A DNA stretch of 37,989 nt, from assembly GCA_022842465.1 (NCBI GenBank), contig JALHPN010000073.1:1-37989 (forward strand), read 5' to 3'. A program made the position numbers and the translations under genes. This document shows, piece by piece, positions 29,938 to 37,800 of the stretch (its first letter is position 1; every line of letters starts with the position of its first letter). Source of the stretch: Polyangiaceae bacterium. GTDB lineage: Bacteria > Myxococcota_A > Polyangia > Polyangiales > Polyangiaceae. A model generated the notes under the pieces. That model saw only the letters and a list, made by a program, of their open reading frames with translations. It was not told where the DNA came from and made no database searches.

Positions 29938-31415
29938 CGGTCCGGTGACGGTACCGGCGACCGCCGCCGCCGTCCCGATCGCGCGCCTGCCGTGAGGACG
30001 AGGGCGAACGCGAGGAGGGCCGCGCTCACCGCCTTGCCGGGCGCTCTCCGCGACCCGACCGAGCAACCGCCGTCCGCCGCGTCCTCTCCTGCCGGGCCCA
30101 GGGCGTCCCCGCCGCTCGAGCTCACGCCGCCCACGTCGCCCGAGCTCGCGCCTGGGCCGCCAGACGACGCACCGGGCGGCGCGGTGCCGTCGCCGGGGGG
30201 CACGGAGCCGACGGGGGGCGTCGTCGTCACGCAGTCCCCGAGCGAGTGCTGGAGGGCCCCCAGATCGAACGGCATCCCGCGGGTGCGCGCGCAGTAGTCG
30301 TCGGTGACCCCGGCCACGGCCGAGGCCTTGCCGAGGAGCGCGGAGAGGTCGCCCTTCTTGCGGAGATCGCCGACGAGCGGCGCGACGTACAGATCGTCGA
30401 ACGTCGCCTGGGTCACATCCGCGAGGTTGCCGTCGAAGGTCCCCGTGGCCCCCTCGCGGTTCCGGATCACGCCGCTGAGGACGTTGCCTCGCGCCTCGCC
30501 CGTGGTGGTCGAAAACCGGAAATCGATGCCCAGAGTCCCCACGAGCGTGTTGTGGAGGATGCGGGAGCCCTTCGCGCGGTTCAGGTAGATGCCGACGTCG
30601 GAGCAGCGCGCGATGACGTTGTTCCGCATCGTACCGCCGTCGTGCTCGATGTCGCACGTGCCCTGCGGGTCGAAGCTCGGCGCGCAGAAGGCCGGGCCCG
30701 TGCCGCCGCCGCCGAACGACAGGCCGATGTGGGTTCCGCTCGTGAGCTCGTCCTTCGTGCAGAGCACGAGGTTGCGCTCGTAGAGCCCCTGCTTGCCGCC
30801 GCTCTTCATGAAGGCGCCGTAGGTGGGGGCGCCGTCCTTGCGGTGGAAGTCGTGGATGAAGTTCCCGCGGACGACCCAGCGGTCGCCGGTGTCGATGTTG
30901 AGCTTCGTCACGGGCGCGCTCACGTCGCGCGCGTGCGAGTCGAAGAGCTCGGTGTACTCGACGAGCCCGTCGTGGGGCATGAGCCACGACGCGCCCACCT
31001 TCGTGGCGTTGACCTTGAGCTGCGCGTTGAAGTCGTGCACGCGACTCGAGCGCAGGACGAAGCCGGTGGCGCCGCCGGTGACGTGGAAGGCGTGCTCGCA
31101 CGCGGCGTCGCTCGCGCAGACGCCGCGGATGTCGAGCCCCTCGAAGTGCCAGCTCGCGCCGGTCACGGCGAAGCCCTCGAGGCTGTCCAGCTCGATCTTC
31201 GCGCCGAGCGCGTTCTTCGCGCGCACGCGGATCGGAGCCTGCGGTGTCCCGCTCGCCGCGCAAGCGATCTTCGGTGCGACGATGCGGTACGTGCCGTCGA
31301 CGAGGACGATGTCGTCCCCCGCCTCGGCGTTCGAAATGGCGGCTTGGAGCTCGGCGACGGTCGTGACGTCCACGGGACGAAGGCTACCTCGCCGCGGCCG
31401 CGCCTTCGCTGCCAA
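29934..31415 (-). CDS. Right-handed beta-helix protein (PL6-like) with MYXO-CTERM tail
   Basis: 493 aa. Residues of about 15-370 resemble the parallel beta-helix of alginate/chondroitin lyase family 6: VDVTTVAELQAAISNAEAGD, IVLVDGTYRI, WHFEGLDIRGV, YTELFDSH, VVRGNFIHDFHRK and SRILHNTLVGTLGIDFRFS. The Lys/Arg catalytic pair of PL6 cannot be confirmed. A Pro/Gly/Ser-rich linker is followed by GGCSVGS, a hydrophobic helix and GRRRR, a MYXO-CTERM tail. The best start is TTG 31415, which has GGAAG 4 nt upstream, inside the preceding gene; GTG 31373 lacks one. With either start no signal peptide is visible, which is odd for a surface-sorted protein. Confidence 0.82.
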   Translation of the reverse strand: MAAKARPRRGSLRPVDVTTVAELQAAISNAEAGDDIVLVDGTYRIVAPKIACAASGTPQAPIRVRAKNALGAKIELDSLEGFAVTGASWHFEGLDIRGVCASDAACEHAFHVTGGATGFVLRSSRVHDFNAQLKVNATKVGASWLMPHDGLVEYTELFDSHARDVSAPVTKLNIDTGDRWVVRGNFIHDFHRKDGAPTYGAFMKSGGKQGLYERNLVLCTKDELTSGTHIGLSFGGGGTGPAFCAPSFDPQGTCDIEHDGGTMRNNVIARCSDVGIYLNRAKGSRILHNTLVGTLGIDFRFSTTTGEARGNVLSGVIRNREGATGTFDGNLADVTQATFDDLYVAPLVGDLRKKGDLSALLGKASAVAGVTDDYCARTRGMPFDLGALQHSLGDCVTTTPPVGSVPPGDGTAPPGASSGGPGASSGDVGGVSSSGGDALGPAGEDAADGGCSVGSRRAPGKAVSAALLAFALVLTAGARSGRRRRSPVPSPDR

Positions 31416-31416
31416 A

Positions 31417-31905
31417 CTACTTCCGCGCGAAGCGAATGGCGTAGCCGCAACGCAGCTGCACCTGCGGAAGCACCCTCTCGATCACCGCTCTACCCTCGTA
31501 GCTCGTCGCGCCCGTCCGCGTGAGCTCGAGCGTGGTGGTCGTCCTCGAGTCGCCGTCGTCGCAGCGCGTCGTCTGCTTGCCGCCACACGTCGGGTACCCC
31601 GCGATCGCGCCCTCGCAGGTGCACGACGCATCGCACTCGGCCTTGGCGGGCGAGCCATCGCCGTCTTCCTCCGAGATGACGTCGGGAAGCTCCTGGCAGA
31701 GCGCGTCGGACGACGCGTCGAGCGCGTACGACAGAACCCACGTCCCGGGCGGAACGCAGGTCCCCCCCTCCGTCGTCGCGGGAGCCCCCTCGCCGCCGGA
31801 CGCCGCTCCCTTCCCGCCTCCCGACGGCGTCTCGTCGGCGCCGGAGCACGCGACGAGGGCGAGGACAGGGACGAGCATCAGGGCGTGACGTGTGCACGTG
31901 AGCAT
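31417..31905 (-). CDS. Small Cys-rich lipoprotein
   Basis: 162 aa. The lipoprotein signal ends PVLALVACSG. A Gly/Ala linker is followed by a domain with Cys in GGTCVPPGTW, DALCQEL, AECDASCTCEG, YPTCGGK, TTRCDDGD and LRCGYAI, suggesting disulfides. GAGG 6 nt before the ATG supports the start at 31905. It is the first gene of a three-gene unit; the beta-helix gene begins 1 nt after its stop. The family is not recognised. Confidence 0.75.
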   Translation of the reverse strand: MLTCTRHALMLVPVLALVACSGADETPSGGGKGAASGGEGAPATTEGGTCVPPGTWVLSYALDASSDALCQELPDVISEEDGDGSPAKAECDASCTCEGAIAGYPTCGGKQTTRCDDGDSRTTTTLELTRTGATSYEGRAVIERVLPQVQLRCGYAIRFARK

Positions 31906-32053
31906 GTCGTCCCTCGTGCGAGCGCCGTGCCGTCGTCCGCGCCCCGGATCTCCGCGGAACGCGTGCGACGACCGGCTCGACCTCGTCGCAGGCCCTCCCG
32001 CAAGCGGCCTCCGAGCGCGACGCCCGTGACGCACCCGGCGCGCCGTAGTGATG

Positions 32054-32059
32054 TACCCT
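32054..32059 (+). promoter_or_regulatory. -10-like TACCCT, 8 nt before start
   Basis: TACCCT lies 8 nt before the ATG at 32068, without a Shine-Dalgarno. It is part of the recurring short-leader pattern. Confidence 0.3.
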
Positions 32060-32067
32060 TCTCCTCG

Positions 32068-33021
32068 ATGGGCATCGTCCGCGAGCGAGGCGCCGAGCTT
32101 CGGCTCGACACCGCCGGGCTCGTCGGTCTCCTCGGCGTCGCGGCGATCCTCGCCGGCAGCGTCTACGCGCTCTGGCCTGCGCGCGCCAAGCCGATGGCCG
32201 GCCTCCGGCTCGTCGAGGCCGGCGCCGCCCCGAAGCGCACCTTCGATCGCGCGCTGCCCGGCCCTGGCGAACGCCTCGTGATGACGACGGCCCGCGACGA
32301 CGAGGCCCCCGAGCGCCTCGTCGTCGTGACGACGGCTCGGCCCGTGGCGAGCGCAGGGGCTCCCGCGGAGGCGGACCGTCTGGGGTGCCTCGTCGAGCGC
32401 GAGCCGCCGCGCGACGCCGGCGCGACGACCGTGCGTCCGACGTCGACGTGCTCGTTCCGCCGCTCGAGTGACGGGGCCGTCCACTCGCTCTCGATCCCTT
32501 CCTCCGATCTCGCCTTCGAGGGCGAGGGCGATCCGGTGGAGGCGATGATGGCATCCCCGGATGCCCAGTGGTCGGCGGAGTCGCGCACGGCCTTCCGACT
32601 CGCGTCGGTCCCGATCCCGGCGAACGCCCCGATCGGGCCGGGCGCCGCGTGGAGGGTGGACGAGGAGGTCGTGCTCGACGGGCTCCGCGTCTCGCGGCAC
32701 TCCTCCTACACGCTCGTCGCCTGGACGGAGACCGGCGCGCGCGTCGACGTCGACGTCGAGGAGATCACGCCGGAGCAGGACGTCGACCAAGGCGTCGCCG
32801 CGAGCCGCGCGCTCGCGCAGAAGATCACGGAGCGAACGGGCGCTCCCGTGGGCCTCGACCTCCCTCTCGGGACCCTGCACGCGCGCGGCGGTCGCCTCCA
32901 TGCCCGCGGCGCACTCGAGGTGGCCCGCGGGGCGACCTTCCCCGTCGGCGAGCTGACGGTCGAGAGCGCCCTGACTGCGGCGACGGGCCCTCTTCGCTCG
33001 CGCTTCCGCTACGAGCGCTGA
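32068..33021 (+). CDS. Membrane-anchored protein of unknown function
   Basis: 317 aa. One N-terminal transmembrane segment (GLVGLLGVAAILAGSVYALW, about 18-37) is preceded by a charged start, suggesting an N-in anchor with the rest outside the cytoplasm. The body is beta-rich with two Cys (LGCLVE, TSTCSFRR). It includes VDEEVVLDGLRVSRHSSYTLVAWTETGARVDVDVEEITPEQ, with the later regions GTLHARGGRLHARGALEV and GELTVESALTA, like repeated beta meanders. No family is recognised. It is followed by the FMN split-barrel gene after 42 nt, which seems to have its own promoter. Confidence 0.72.
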   Translation: MGIVRERGAELRLDTAGLVGLLGVAAILAGSVYALWPARAKPMAGLRLVEAGAAPKRTFDRALPGPGERLVMTTARDDEAPERLVVVTTARPVASAGAPAEADRLGCLVEREPPRDAGATTVRPTSTCSFRRSSDGAVHSLSIPSSDLAFEGEGDPVEAMMASPDAQWSAESRTAFRLASVPIPANAPIGPGAAWRVDEEVVLDGLRVSRHSSYTLVAWTETGARVDVDVEEITPEQDVDQGVAASRALAQKITERTGAPVGLDLPLGTLHARGGRLHARGALEVARGATFPVGELTVESALTAATGPLRSRFRYER

Positions 33022-33048
33022 GCCGTCGCCATACGGCGAGGATTCGCC

Positions 33049-33054
33049 TAGCAT
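33049..33054 (+). promoter_or_regulatory. -10-like TAGCAT, 9 nt before TTG start
   Basis: TAGCAT lies 9 nt before the TTG at 33064, with no Shine-Dalgarno. It supports transcription starting at this gene rather than read-through only. Confidence 0.35.
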
Positions 33055-33063
33055 CGACGACGC

Positions 33064-33543
33064 TTGGCGAACGTCCAGCTCCCGAAAGACCTCGTCGATC
33101 TCGTCGAAGGAGGGTCGTCCATCATGGTGGGCACCCGCGACGACGACCTGCAGCCCGCGGCCACGCGGGCGGCGGGCGCGAGGGTCTCCGAGGACCGCCG
33201 CCGCGTCACGCTCTACCTCCCGAGCACCGCGAGCGCGCGCGCGATCGCGAACCTGGAGAGACACCCCGTCGTCGCAGTCGGGATCGCGAGCCCGATGGAC
33301 AACGTCGCGATCCAGATGAAGGGCTCGTGTGTGGACCTGCACGTCGCGACGGAGACCGAGCGCTCGATCCCGGAGCGCTACGTGACGTGCCAGAGCGAGC
33401 TCCTCTCCGTGCTCGGCCTCCCGCGCGCGCTCACGTCGCGGATGATCGTGTGGCCGGCGCACGCGGTGACGTTCTCGATCGAGGACATCTTCGTCCAGAC
33501 CCCCGGCCCAGGCGCCGGGAAGCGCCTCGGGAGCCGAGAGTGA
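33064..33543 (+). CDS. Pyridoxamine 5'-phosphate oxidase-like (FMN split-barrel) protein
   Basis: 159 aa. It has the PNPOx-like split-barrel pattern: GSSIMVGTRDDDLQPAATRA, RRVTLYLPSTASARAIANL, VVAVGIASPMDNVAIQMKG, then a helical part and IEDIFVQTP at the end. The family binds FMN, F420 or heme and serves in oxidation or sensing. The start is TTG 33064; no ATG is available before the conserved core. The stop overlaps the GTG start of the next gene (GTGA), so the two split-barrel proteins are translationally coupled and may form one complex (inference). Confidence 0.8.
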   Translation: MANVQLPKDLVDLVEGGSSIMVGTRDDDLQPAATRAAGARVSEDRRRVTLYLPSTASARAIANLERHPVVAVGIASPMDNVAIQMKGSCVDLHVATETERSIPERYVTCQSELLSVLGLPRALTSRMIVWPAHAVTFSIEDIFVQTPGPGAGKRLGSRE

Positions 33544-34955
33544 AGCTCTCCGATCTGCCGAAGCGCTGCTTCCAGGGGATCAACCCCTCGATCATCGCCA
33601 CGAGCGACGCGAACGGCCTCCCGAACGTGACGTACCTGAGCCAGGTGGTCTACCTGGACGAAGGGCGAGTCGCGCTCTCGTGCCAGTTCTTCAACAAGAC
33701 GAAGCAGAACGTCCTCGCCAACCCGAAGGCGGCGCTGCAGCTCCTCGACCCCGTCACCCTCGACGCGTACGACATCGTCGTGCGCTACGACCACGCGGAG
33801 AGCGAGGGTCCCCTCTTCGAGGCGATGTCGCGACGCATCGACGCGATCGCGTCGCACACCGGCATGGCCGGCGTGTTCAAGCTCCTCTCCGCCGACGTCT
33901 ACCTGGTCGTTCGCGTCGAGCGGGTCTCTGGCTTCATGGCTCCTCCGCCCGAGACCGCGCCGGAGGAGCCCGCCTCTGCCCCGCCCGCGTGGCGGAGCGA
34001 GATCCACGGGCTGCAGCTCGTCTCCCAGCGCATGGCGCGGGCGAAGGACCTCGAGAGCCTGCTCGCGACGACGCTCGAGTCGCTGGAGGAGGCGTTCGGC
34101 TTCGCGCACGGGATGGTGCTCCTGCCGGACGAGACCGGGCAACGCCTCTTCGCCATCGCGAGCCGCGGCTACGGCGACGGGGGGATCGGCGCGGAGGTCG
34201 GGATCGGCGAAGGGCTCATCGGGACCGTCGCGCGCGAGCGGTGCGTCCTCCGCGTCGCGGGCGTCGGCTCGGAGCTGCGCTACGGGCGAGCCATCCGCGC
34301 GAGCGTGCACCGCGCGGGAGGGGCGCGCTCGCTCTCGCCGGAGATCCCGCTCCCCGGCCTGGTCGACGCGCAGAGCCAGCTCGCGCTCCCTCTCGTCGTC
34401 TCGGACAGGCTGGTCGGCGTCATCGCCGTCGAGAGCCGATCCCCGGGGATGTTCGAGGAGTGGCACGAGCCGTACCTCGAGATCATCGCGACGCAGGTGG
34501 CGCTCGCGATCGAGAACATGATCCGGAGAGAACGTGACGCCGAGGCGGCCGTCGCGCCGGAAGCTCCGCGCGACGATGGACGTCCGAGCGCCGTCGGCCG
34601 GTCGGCCTCGAGCGGGGAGCGCACGCGACGCTTCCGGTTCTACCGCCACGACGACTGCGTCTTCGTCGACGACGAGTACCTGATCCGGAACCTCCCCGGC
34701 CGCATCCTCTGGAAGATCCTGAAGACGCACGCCGCGACGGGGCGCGTCGACTTCGCGAACCGCGAGCTCCGGCTCGACCCGTCGCTCGGCCTCCCCGCGA
34801 TCCGCGACAACCTCGAGAGCCGGCTCGTCCTCCTCCGGAAGCGGCTCGAGCAGAAGTGCCCGGACATAGCGCTCGTCTCCTCGGGGCGAGGCCTCTTCCG
34901 GCTCGAGACCGGCGGCCCGTTCATCCTCGAAGAGCTCGACGGCACGACCCCCTAG
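33540..34955 (+). CDS. PNPOx-GAF-winged-helix fusion, probable redox/flavin-sensing regulator
   Basis: 471 aa in three parts. Residues 1-134 form a PNPOx split barrel (IIATSDANGLPNVTYLSQVV, CQFFNKTKQNVLANPKA, VYLVVRVERVSGF). Residues of about 155-335 form a GAF domain (LQLVSQRMARAKDLESLL, GIGEGLIGTVARE, LPLVVSDRLVGVIAVES). Residues of about 370-465 resemble an OmpR/PhoB-type winged helix (GRILWKILKTHAATGRVDF, LVLLRKRLEQK, SSGRGLFRLE). The fusion suggests a one-component sensor that reads flavin or another ligand and binds DNA. The GTG start overlaps the previous stop by 4 nt. No other regulator that could receive its signal is visible nearby. Confidence 0.83.
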   Translation: MKLSDLPKRCFQGINPSIIATSDANGLPNVTYLSQVVYLDEGRVALSCQFFNKTKQNVLANPKAALQLLDPVTLDAYDIVVRYDHAESEGPLFEAMSRRIDAIASHTGMAGVFKLLSADVYLVVRVERVSGFMAPPPETAPEEPASAPPAWRSEIHGLQLVSQRMARAKDLESLLATTLESLEEAFGFAHGMVLLPDETGQRLFAIASRGYGDGGIGAEVGIGEGLIGTVARERCVLRVAGVGSELRYGRAIRASVHRAGGARSLSPEIPLPGLVDAQSQLALPLVVSDRLVGVIAVESRSPGMFEEWHEPYLEIIATQVALAIENMIRRERDAEAAVAPEAPRDDGRPSAVGRSASSGERTRRFRFYRHDDCVFVDDEYLIRNLPGRILWKILKTHAATGRVDFANRELRLDPSLGLPAIRDNLESRLVLLRKRLEQKCPDIALVSSGRGLFRLETGGPFILEELDGTTP

Positions 34956-34966
34956 GGTCCTTAATG

Positions 34967-34994
34967 AGCTTTCAAGATCGGGGTAGGGAAAGCT
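34967..34994 (+). terminator. Weak hairpin after PNPOx-GAF gene
   Basis: AGCTTTC (34967-34973) and GAAAGCT (34988-34994) form a 7-bp stem with a 14-nt loop, 11 nt after the stop. There is no T-tract. The region up to 35053 is less GC-rich than the neighbours and probably also holds the hemerythrin promoter. Confidence 0.35.
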
Positions 34995-35030
34995 GAAGAT
35001 CGCGGTTTCCCGCGGGATGTCACGTTGACG

Positions 35031-35049
35031 GAGCTCCGGGAGGGAGCTC
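35031..35049 (+). promoter_or_regulatory. Hairpin overlapping the hemerythrin ribosome-binding site
   Basis: GAGCTCC (35031-35037) and GGAGCTC (35043-35049) pair with a 5-nt loop. The Shine-Dalgarno GGGAGG (35038-35043) lies in the loop and the first base of the 3' arm, and the ATG is at 35054. It could limit ribosome access, but no ligand or regulator is known. Confidence 0.35.
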
Positions 35050-35053
35050 TCCG

Positions 35054-35779
35054 ATGACGACCAGCACCGAGCCCCACGATCTCGTCCCCGTCTCCGTTCG
35101 CCCAGCCCGCTTCGATCTCTTCGGGCGCATCCACAAGGCGATCCGGCTCGCGATGAGCGAGCTGCTCGTCCGCATGGGCGAGACGAGCTTCGCCGACGCG
35201 AAGGCGTCGGGGGCGATCTGCCAGGACCTCCGCGAGCTGCTCTCGTTCTGCGACGCGCACCTCGCCCACGAGGAGGAGGTGGTCGCCCCTGCCGCCCGCG
35301 AGCGCTTGCTCGGCGGAATGGACGCGTTCGACTCGCACGGGGAGCACACGCGTCTCGTCGCCGAGCTCCGCGCGCAGATCGACGCGCTCGAGAACGCGCC
35401 GGCGGGGCTCCGCACGCGCGTGGGCAAGACGCTCTACCTCCACTTCAGCACGTACGTCGGGGAGAGCCTGGTCCACATGGCGGAGGAAGAGCGCGTGATC
35501 ATGCCGCTCCTCGAGCGCTTCTTCGACGACGACGAGCTCCGCGCTCTCTCGAACGCGATCCGCGCGCGTGCCACGCCGGCCGAAGTGGCGTTCAGCGGTC
35601 CACGACTCCTCCGCGCGATCGATCCGCACGAGCGGCGCGCGCTGGTCTACGACGCCGCGCAGACGATGCCGCGAGGCTCCGCCCTCCGCCTCCTCGGCGG
35701 CCTCCGCGGGAGGCTCCCCGACGGGGAGCTCGACGAGCTCGTCGCGATCGCCGAGGCCGCGAACGCGGGGGGCCGATGA
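35054..35779 (+). CDS. Hemerythrin-domain (HHE) protein
   Basis: 241 aa. Residues of about 20-160 have the ligands of a four-helix hemerythrin-like bundle: His27 (RIHKAIR), His69 and Glu73 (DAHLAHEEEV), His95/His98 (DSHGEH), His130 (YLHF), and His141 and Glu145 (HMAEEERVIMPLL). The C-terminal 80 residues are helical and of unknown role. The protein probably binds O2, NO or iron in the cytoplasm. The Shine-Dalgarno GGGAGG lies partly in a hairpin. Its stop overlaps the ATG of the triheme cytochrome gene (ATGA), so an O2/NO link between the two proteins is likely. Confidence 0.9.
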   Translation: MTTSTEPHDLVPVSVRPARFDLFGRIHKAIRLAMSELLVRMGETSFADAKASGAICQDLRELLSFCDAHLAHEEEVVAPAARERLLGGMDAFDSHGEHTRLVAELRAQIDALENAPAGLRTRVGKTLYLHFSTYVGESLVHMAEEERVIMPLLERFFDDDELRALSNAIRARATPAEVAFSGPRLLRAIDPHERRALVYDAAQTMPRGSALRLLGGLRGRLPDGELDELVAIAEAANAGGR

Positions 35780-37032
35780 AGGCCAAGAAGGTGGCGAAGG
35801 GCGTCGGGATCGCGGTCGCCGGCCTGCTCGGCGTGGGGGCCGCGCTGGCGGGCGTCGTCCAGGCGCGCGGGATCCCGACGTACGACCCCGGCAAGATCGT
35901 GATGGACGTCGAGGCGACCCCGGAGCGGCTGGAGCGCGGGCAGAAGCTCGTAGGGCTCCTCTGCGTCGAGTGCCACGCCGACACGACGACGGGGAACCTC
36001 ACCGGCAAGCGCATGCTCGACTCGCCTCCCGTCTTCGGGGCGATCGTGTCGAAGAACATCACGCGACACCCGACGAAGGGGATCGGAGCGTGGACCGACG
36101 GGCAGGTCGCGTACTTCCTGCGGACGGGCGTGGCGCCGGACGGTCACTACGCGCCGCCCTGGATGGTGAAGCTCCCCCTCCTCTCCGACGAGGACATGGC
36201 GTCCGTCATCGCGTACCTCCGGAAGTCGGACGACCCGCGGCTCGCCGCCGCCGACGTGGACCCGCCCGGACGCTCCGAGCCGAGCTTCGTGACGAAGCTC
36301 CTCACGAACACCGCCATGAAGCCGCTCCCCTACCCAGCGGCTCCGGTCGACACGCCGCCGAAGACCGACGTCGTGGCGTGGGGCCGCTACCTGGCGATCA
36401 ACTACGAGTGCTACGGCTGCCACTCGGCCGACTTCGCGAAGGTCGATCCGCTCGTGCCGGAGCGCTCGGAAGGCTATTTCGGCGGCGGGAACACGATGAG
36501 CCAGGCCGACGGAACGCCGATCGTGACGGCGAACCTGACGCCCGACGCGGAGACGGGGATCGGCCGCTGGTCCGAAGCCGACTTCTCAGGCGCGGTGAAG
36601 CACGGCTTCCGCCCCGACGGCCGCGTCCTCCGGTCCCCGATGACGCCGAGGTCGGAGCTAGAGGACGACGAGATTCACGCCATCTACACCTATCTGAAGA
36701 CGATCCCCGCCCTGCACGCCGCCCACGATCGCCGCCTGGCGCCGGCCCCCGCCGATCCGGATCCGGGGAAGAACCTCTACGCGTCGTACGGCTGCGTCTC
36801 GTGCCACGGGGAGCGCGGTGTCAGCGTGGACGGTTCGGCGGATCTGCGCCGCGCGAACGAGCGCTTCGCCACGGACGCCGAGCTCCGCGCGTGGATCGAA
36901 GAGGCGCCCGCGAAGAAGCCGGGCACGCGGATGCCTGGCTGGAAGGGCGTCATCGCAGAGGGCGACTACGGCCCGCTCATGGGGCACGTACGGAAGCTCG
37001 CTCGAGCTCCGCGCGAGGCGTCGAACCCCTGA
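35776..37032 (+). CDS. Triheme membrane-anchored cytochrome c
   Basis: 418 aa. An N-terminal transmembrane anchor (GIAVAGLLGVGAALAGVV) is followed by three cytochrome c modules with CVECH (63-67), CYGCH (212-216) and CVSCH (340-344). Possible Met ligands are in PPWM, RSPMTPR and GTRMPGW. The layout resembles the cytochrome subunits of periplasmic alcohol/gluconate dehydrogenases, but no flavin or quinone dehydrogenase partner is adjacent. It should pass electrons on the outer face of the inner membrane. The ATG overlaps the hemerythrin stop by 4 nt. Its 3' end overlaps the convergent DUF2293 gene by 56 nt. Confidence 0.92.
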   Translation: MKAKKVAKGVGIAVAGLLGVGAALAGVVQARGIPTYDPGKIVMDVEATPERLERGQKLVGLLCVECHADTTTGNLTGKRMLDSPPVFGAIVSKNITRHPTKGIGAWTDGQVAYFLRTGVAPDGHYAPPWMVKLPLLSDEDMASVIAYLRKSDDPRLAAADVDPPGRSEPSFVTKLLTNTAMKPLPYPAAPVDTPPKTDVVAWGRYLAINYECYGCHSADFAKVDPLVPERSEGYFGGGNTMSQADGTPIVTANLTPDAETGIGRWSEADFSGAVKHGFRPDGRVLRSPMTPRSELEDDEIHAIYTYLKTIPALHAAHDRRLAPAPADPDPGKNLYASYGCVSCHGERGVSVDGSADLRRANERFATDAELRAWIEEAPAKKPGTRMPGWKGVIAEGDYGPLMGHVRKLARAPREASNP

Positions 37033-37711
37033 CCAGCGACACGACGGCGGTGCAGAGCGGGCACGCTGCGATCCCGTGGGGCACGTCCTTGCGATGGAGG
37101 TCGAGGACGGCGCGCGAGAGCTCGGCGAGCTCCCTGCGGACCTCGCGGCGCCGCCCCTTCACCCGCGCGATCGTCATCCGGTCGTAGGCGGTCGTCTGGT
37201 GGCGCATCCAGGCGATCACGGCCGCCTCCGCCCGCTCGTCGATCTCGATGCGCTTCGTGCGCGCGACGGTTCCGCTGCCGACCGGAGTCGCATGCGCGGC
37301 GACGAGGCGCGCCAGCGCCCGACCGAGCTCGCGCCACTCCGTCGAGAACGCGAGGAAGGTCTCGACCTCGCCCTCGAACGCCACGACGTAGTCCGCCTGC
37401 GCCTGCTCGCGGCGCGCGACGTCCTTCGTGCGCTTGGCGGCGTACGCCTCGGTCGCGCGCTCCGCCTCGAGCGCCGAGCGCACGGCGGCGATCGTCTCTC
37501 GCGGAGCCCACAGGCCTCGCGAGAACGCCTTCCGGCCCTTCTTCTCGATCACGGCCCAGGACGGCCCCGCCTGCTTCACGCGGCGCGTGAAGGTCGCGTC
37601 CCCCGGCGGGAGGCAGGCCCACCCGTCGGGCGGCGAGAGGCGGCGCCCGTCCGGGGCAACGAAGACGCGTGGGTCCGAGGTGGGAGCGAGCACCAGCGAG
37701 GCGACCGACAT
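36977..37711 (-). CDS. DUF2293-domain protein
   Basis: 244 aa. The N-terminal half is a small conserved region (FVAPDGRRLSPPDGWACLPPGD, WAVIEKKGRKAFSRGLWAP). A helical, charged middle leads to the C-terminal DUF2293 segment (AVIAWMRHQTTAYDRMTIAR, REVRRELAELSRAVLDLHR). The last part has a CPLC pair that could bind metal. There is no signal peptide. The function of DUF2293 is unknown. The stop lies 56 nt inside the cytochrome gene on the opposite strand, so the extreme C-terminus is antisense-coded and could be an extension. Confidence 0.78.
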   Translation of the reverse strand: MSVASLVLAPTSDPRVFVAPDGRRLSPPDGWACLPPGDATFTRRVKQAGPSWAVIEKKGRKAFSRGLWAPRETIAAVRSALEAERATEAYAAKRTKDVARREQAQADYVVAFEGEVETFLAFSTEWRELGRALARLVAAHATPVGSGTVARTKRIEIDERAEAAVIAWMRHQTTAYDRMTIARVKGRRREVRRELAELSRAVLDLHRKDVPHGIAACPLCTAVVSLVRGSTPRAELERASVRAP

Positions 37712-37800
37712 CGACGCGCAGCCTGCCCGAACCCGACCTGCGCGTCCATCTCACCGCACCCGGAACCTTCCCGCTCGGGCGCTGTCGCTCGGGGAACGCC

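Noticed and set aside
31906..32067. 161-nt gap as a possible small RNA locus
   Set aside because: No hairpin with T-tract and no clear promoter beyond the short-leader -10 of the next gene.
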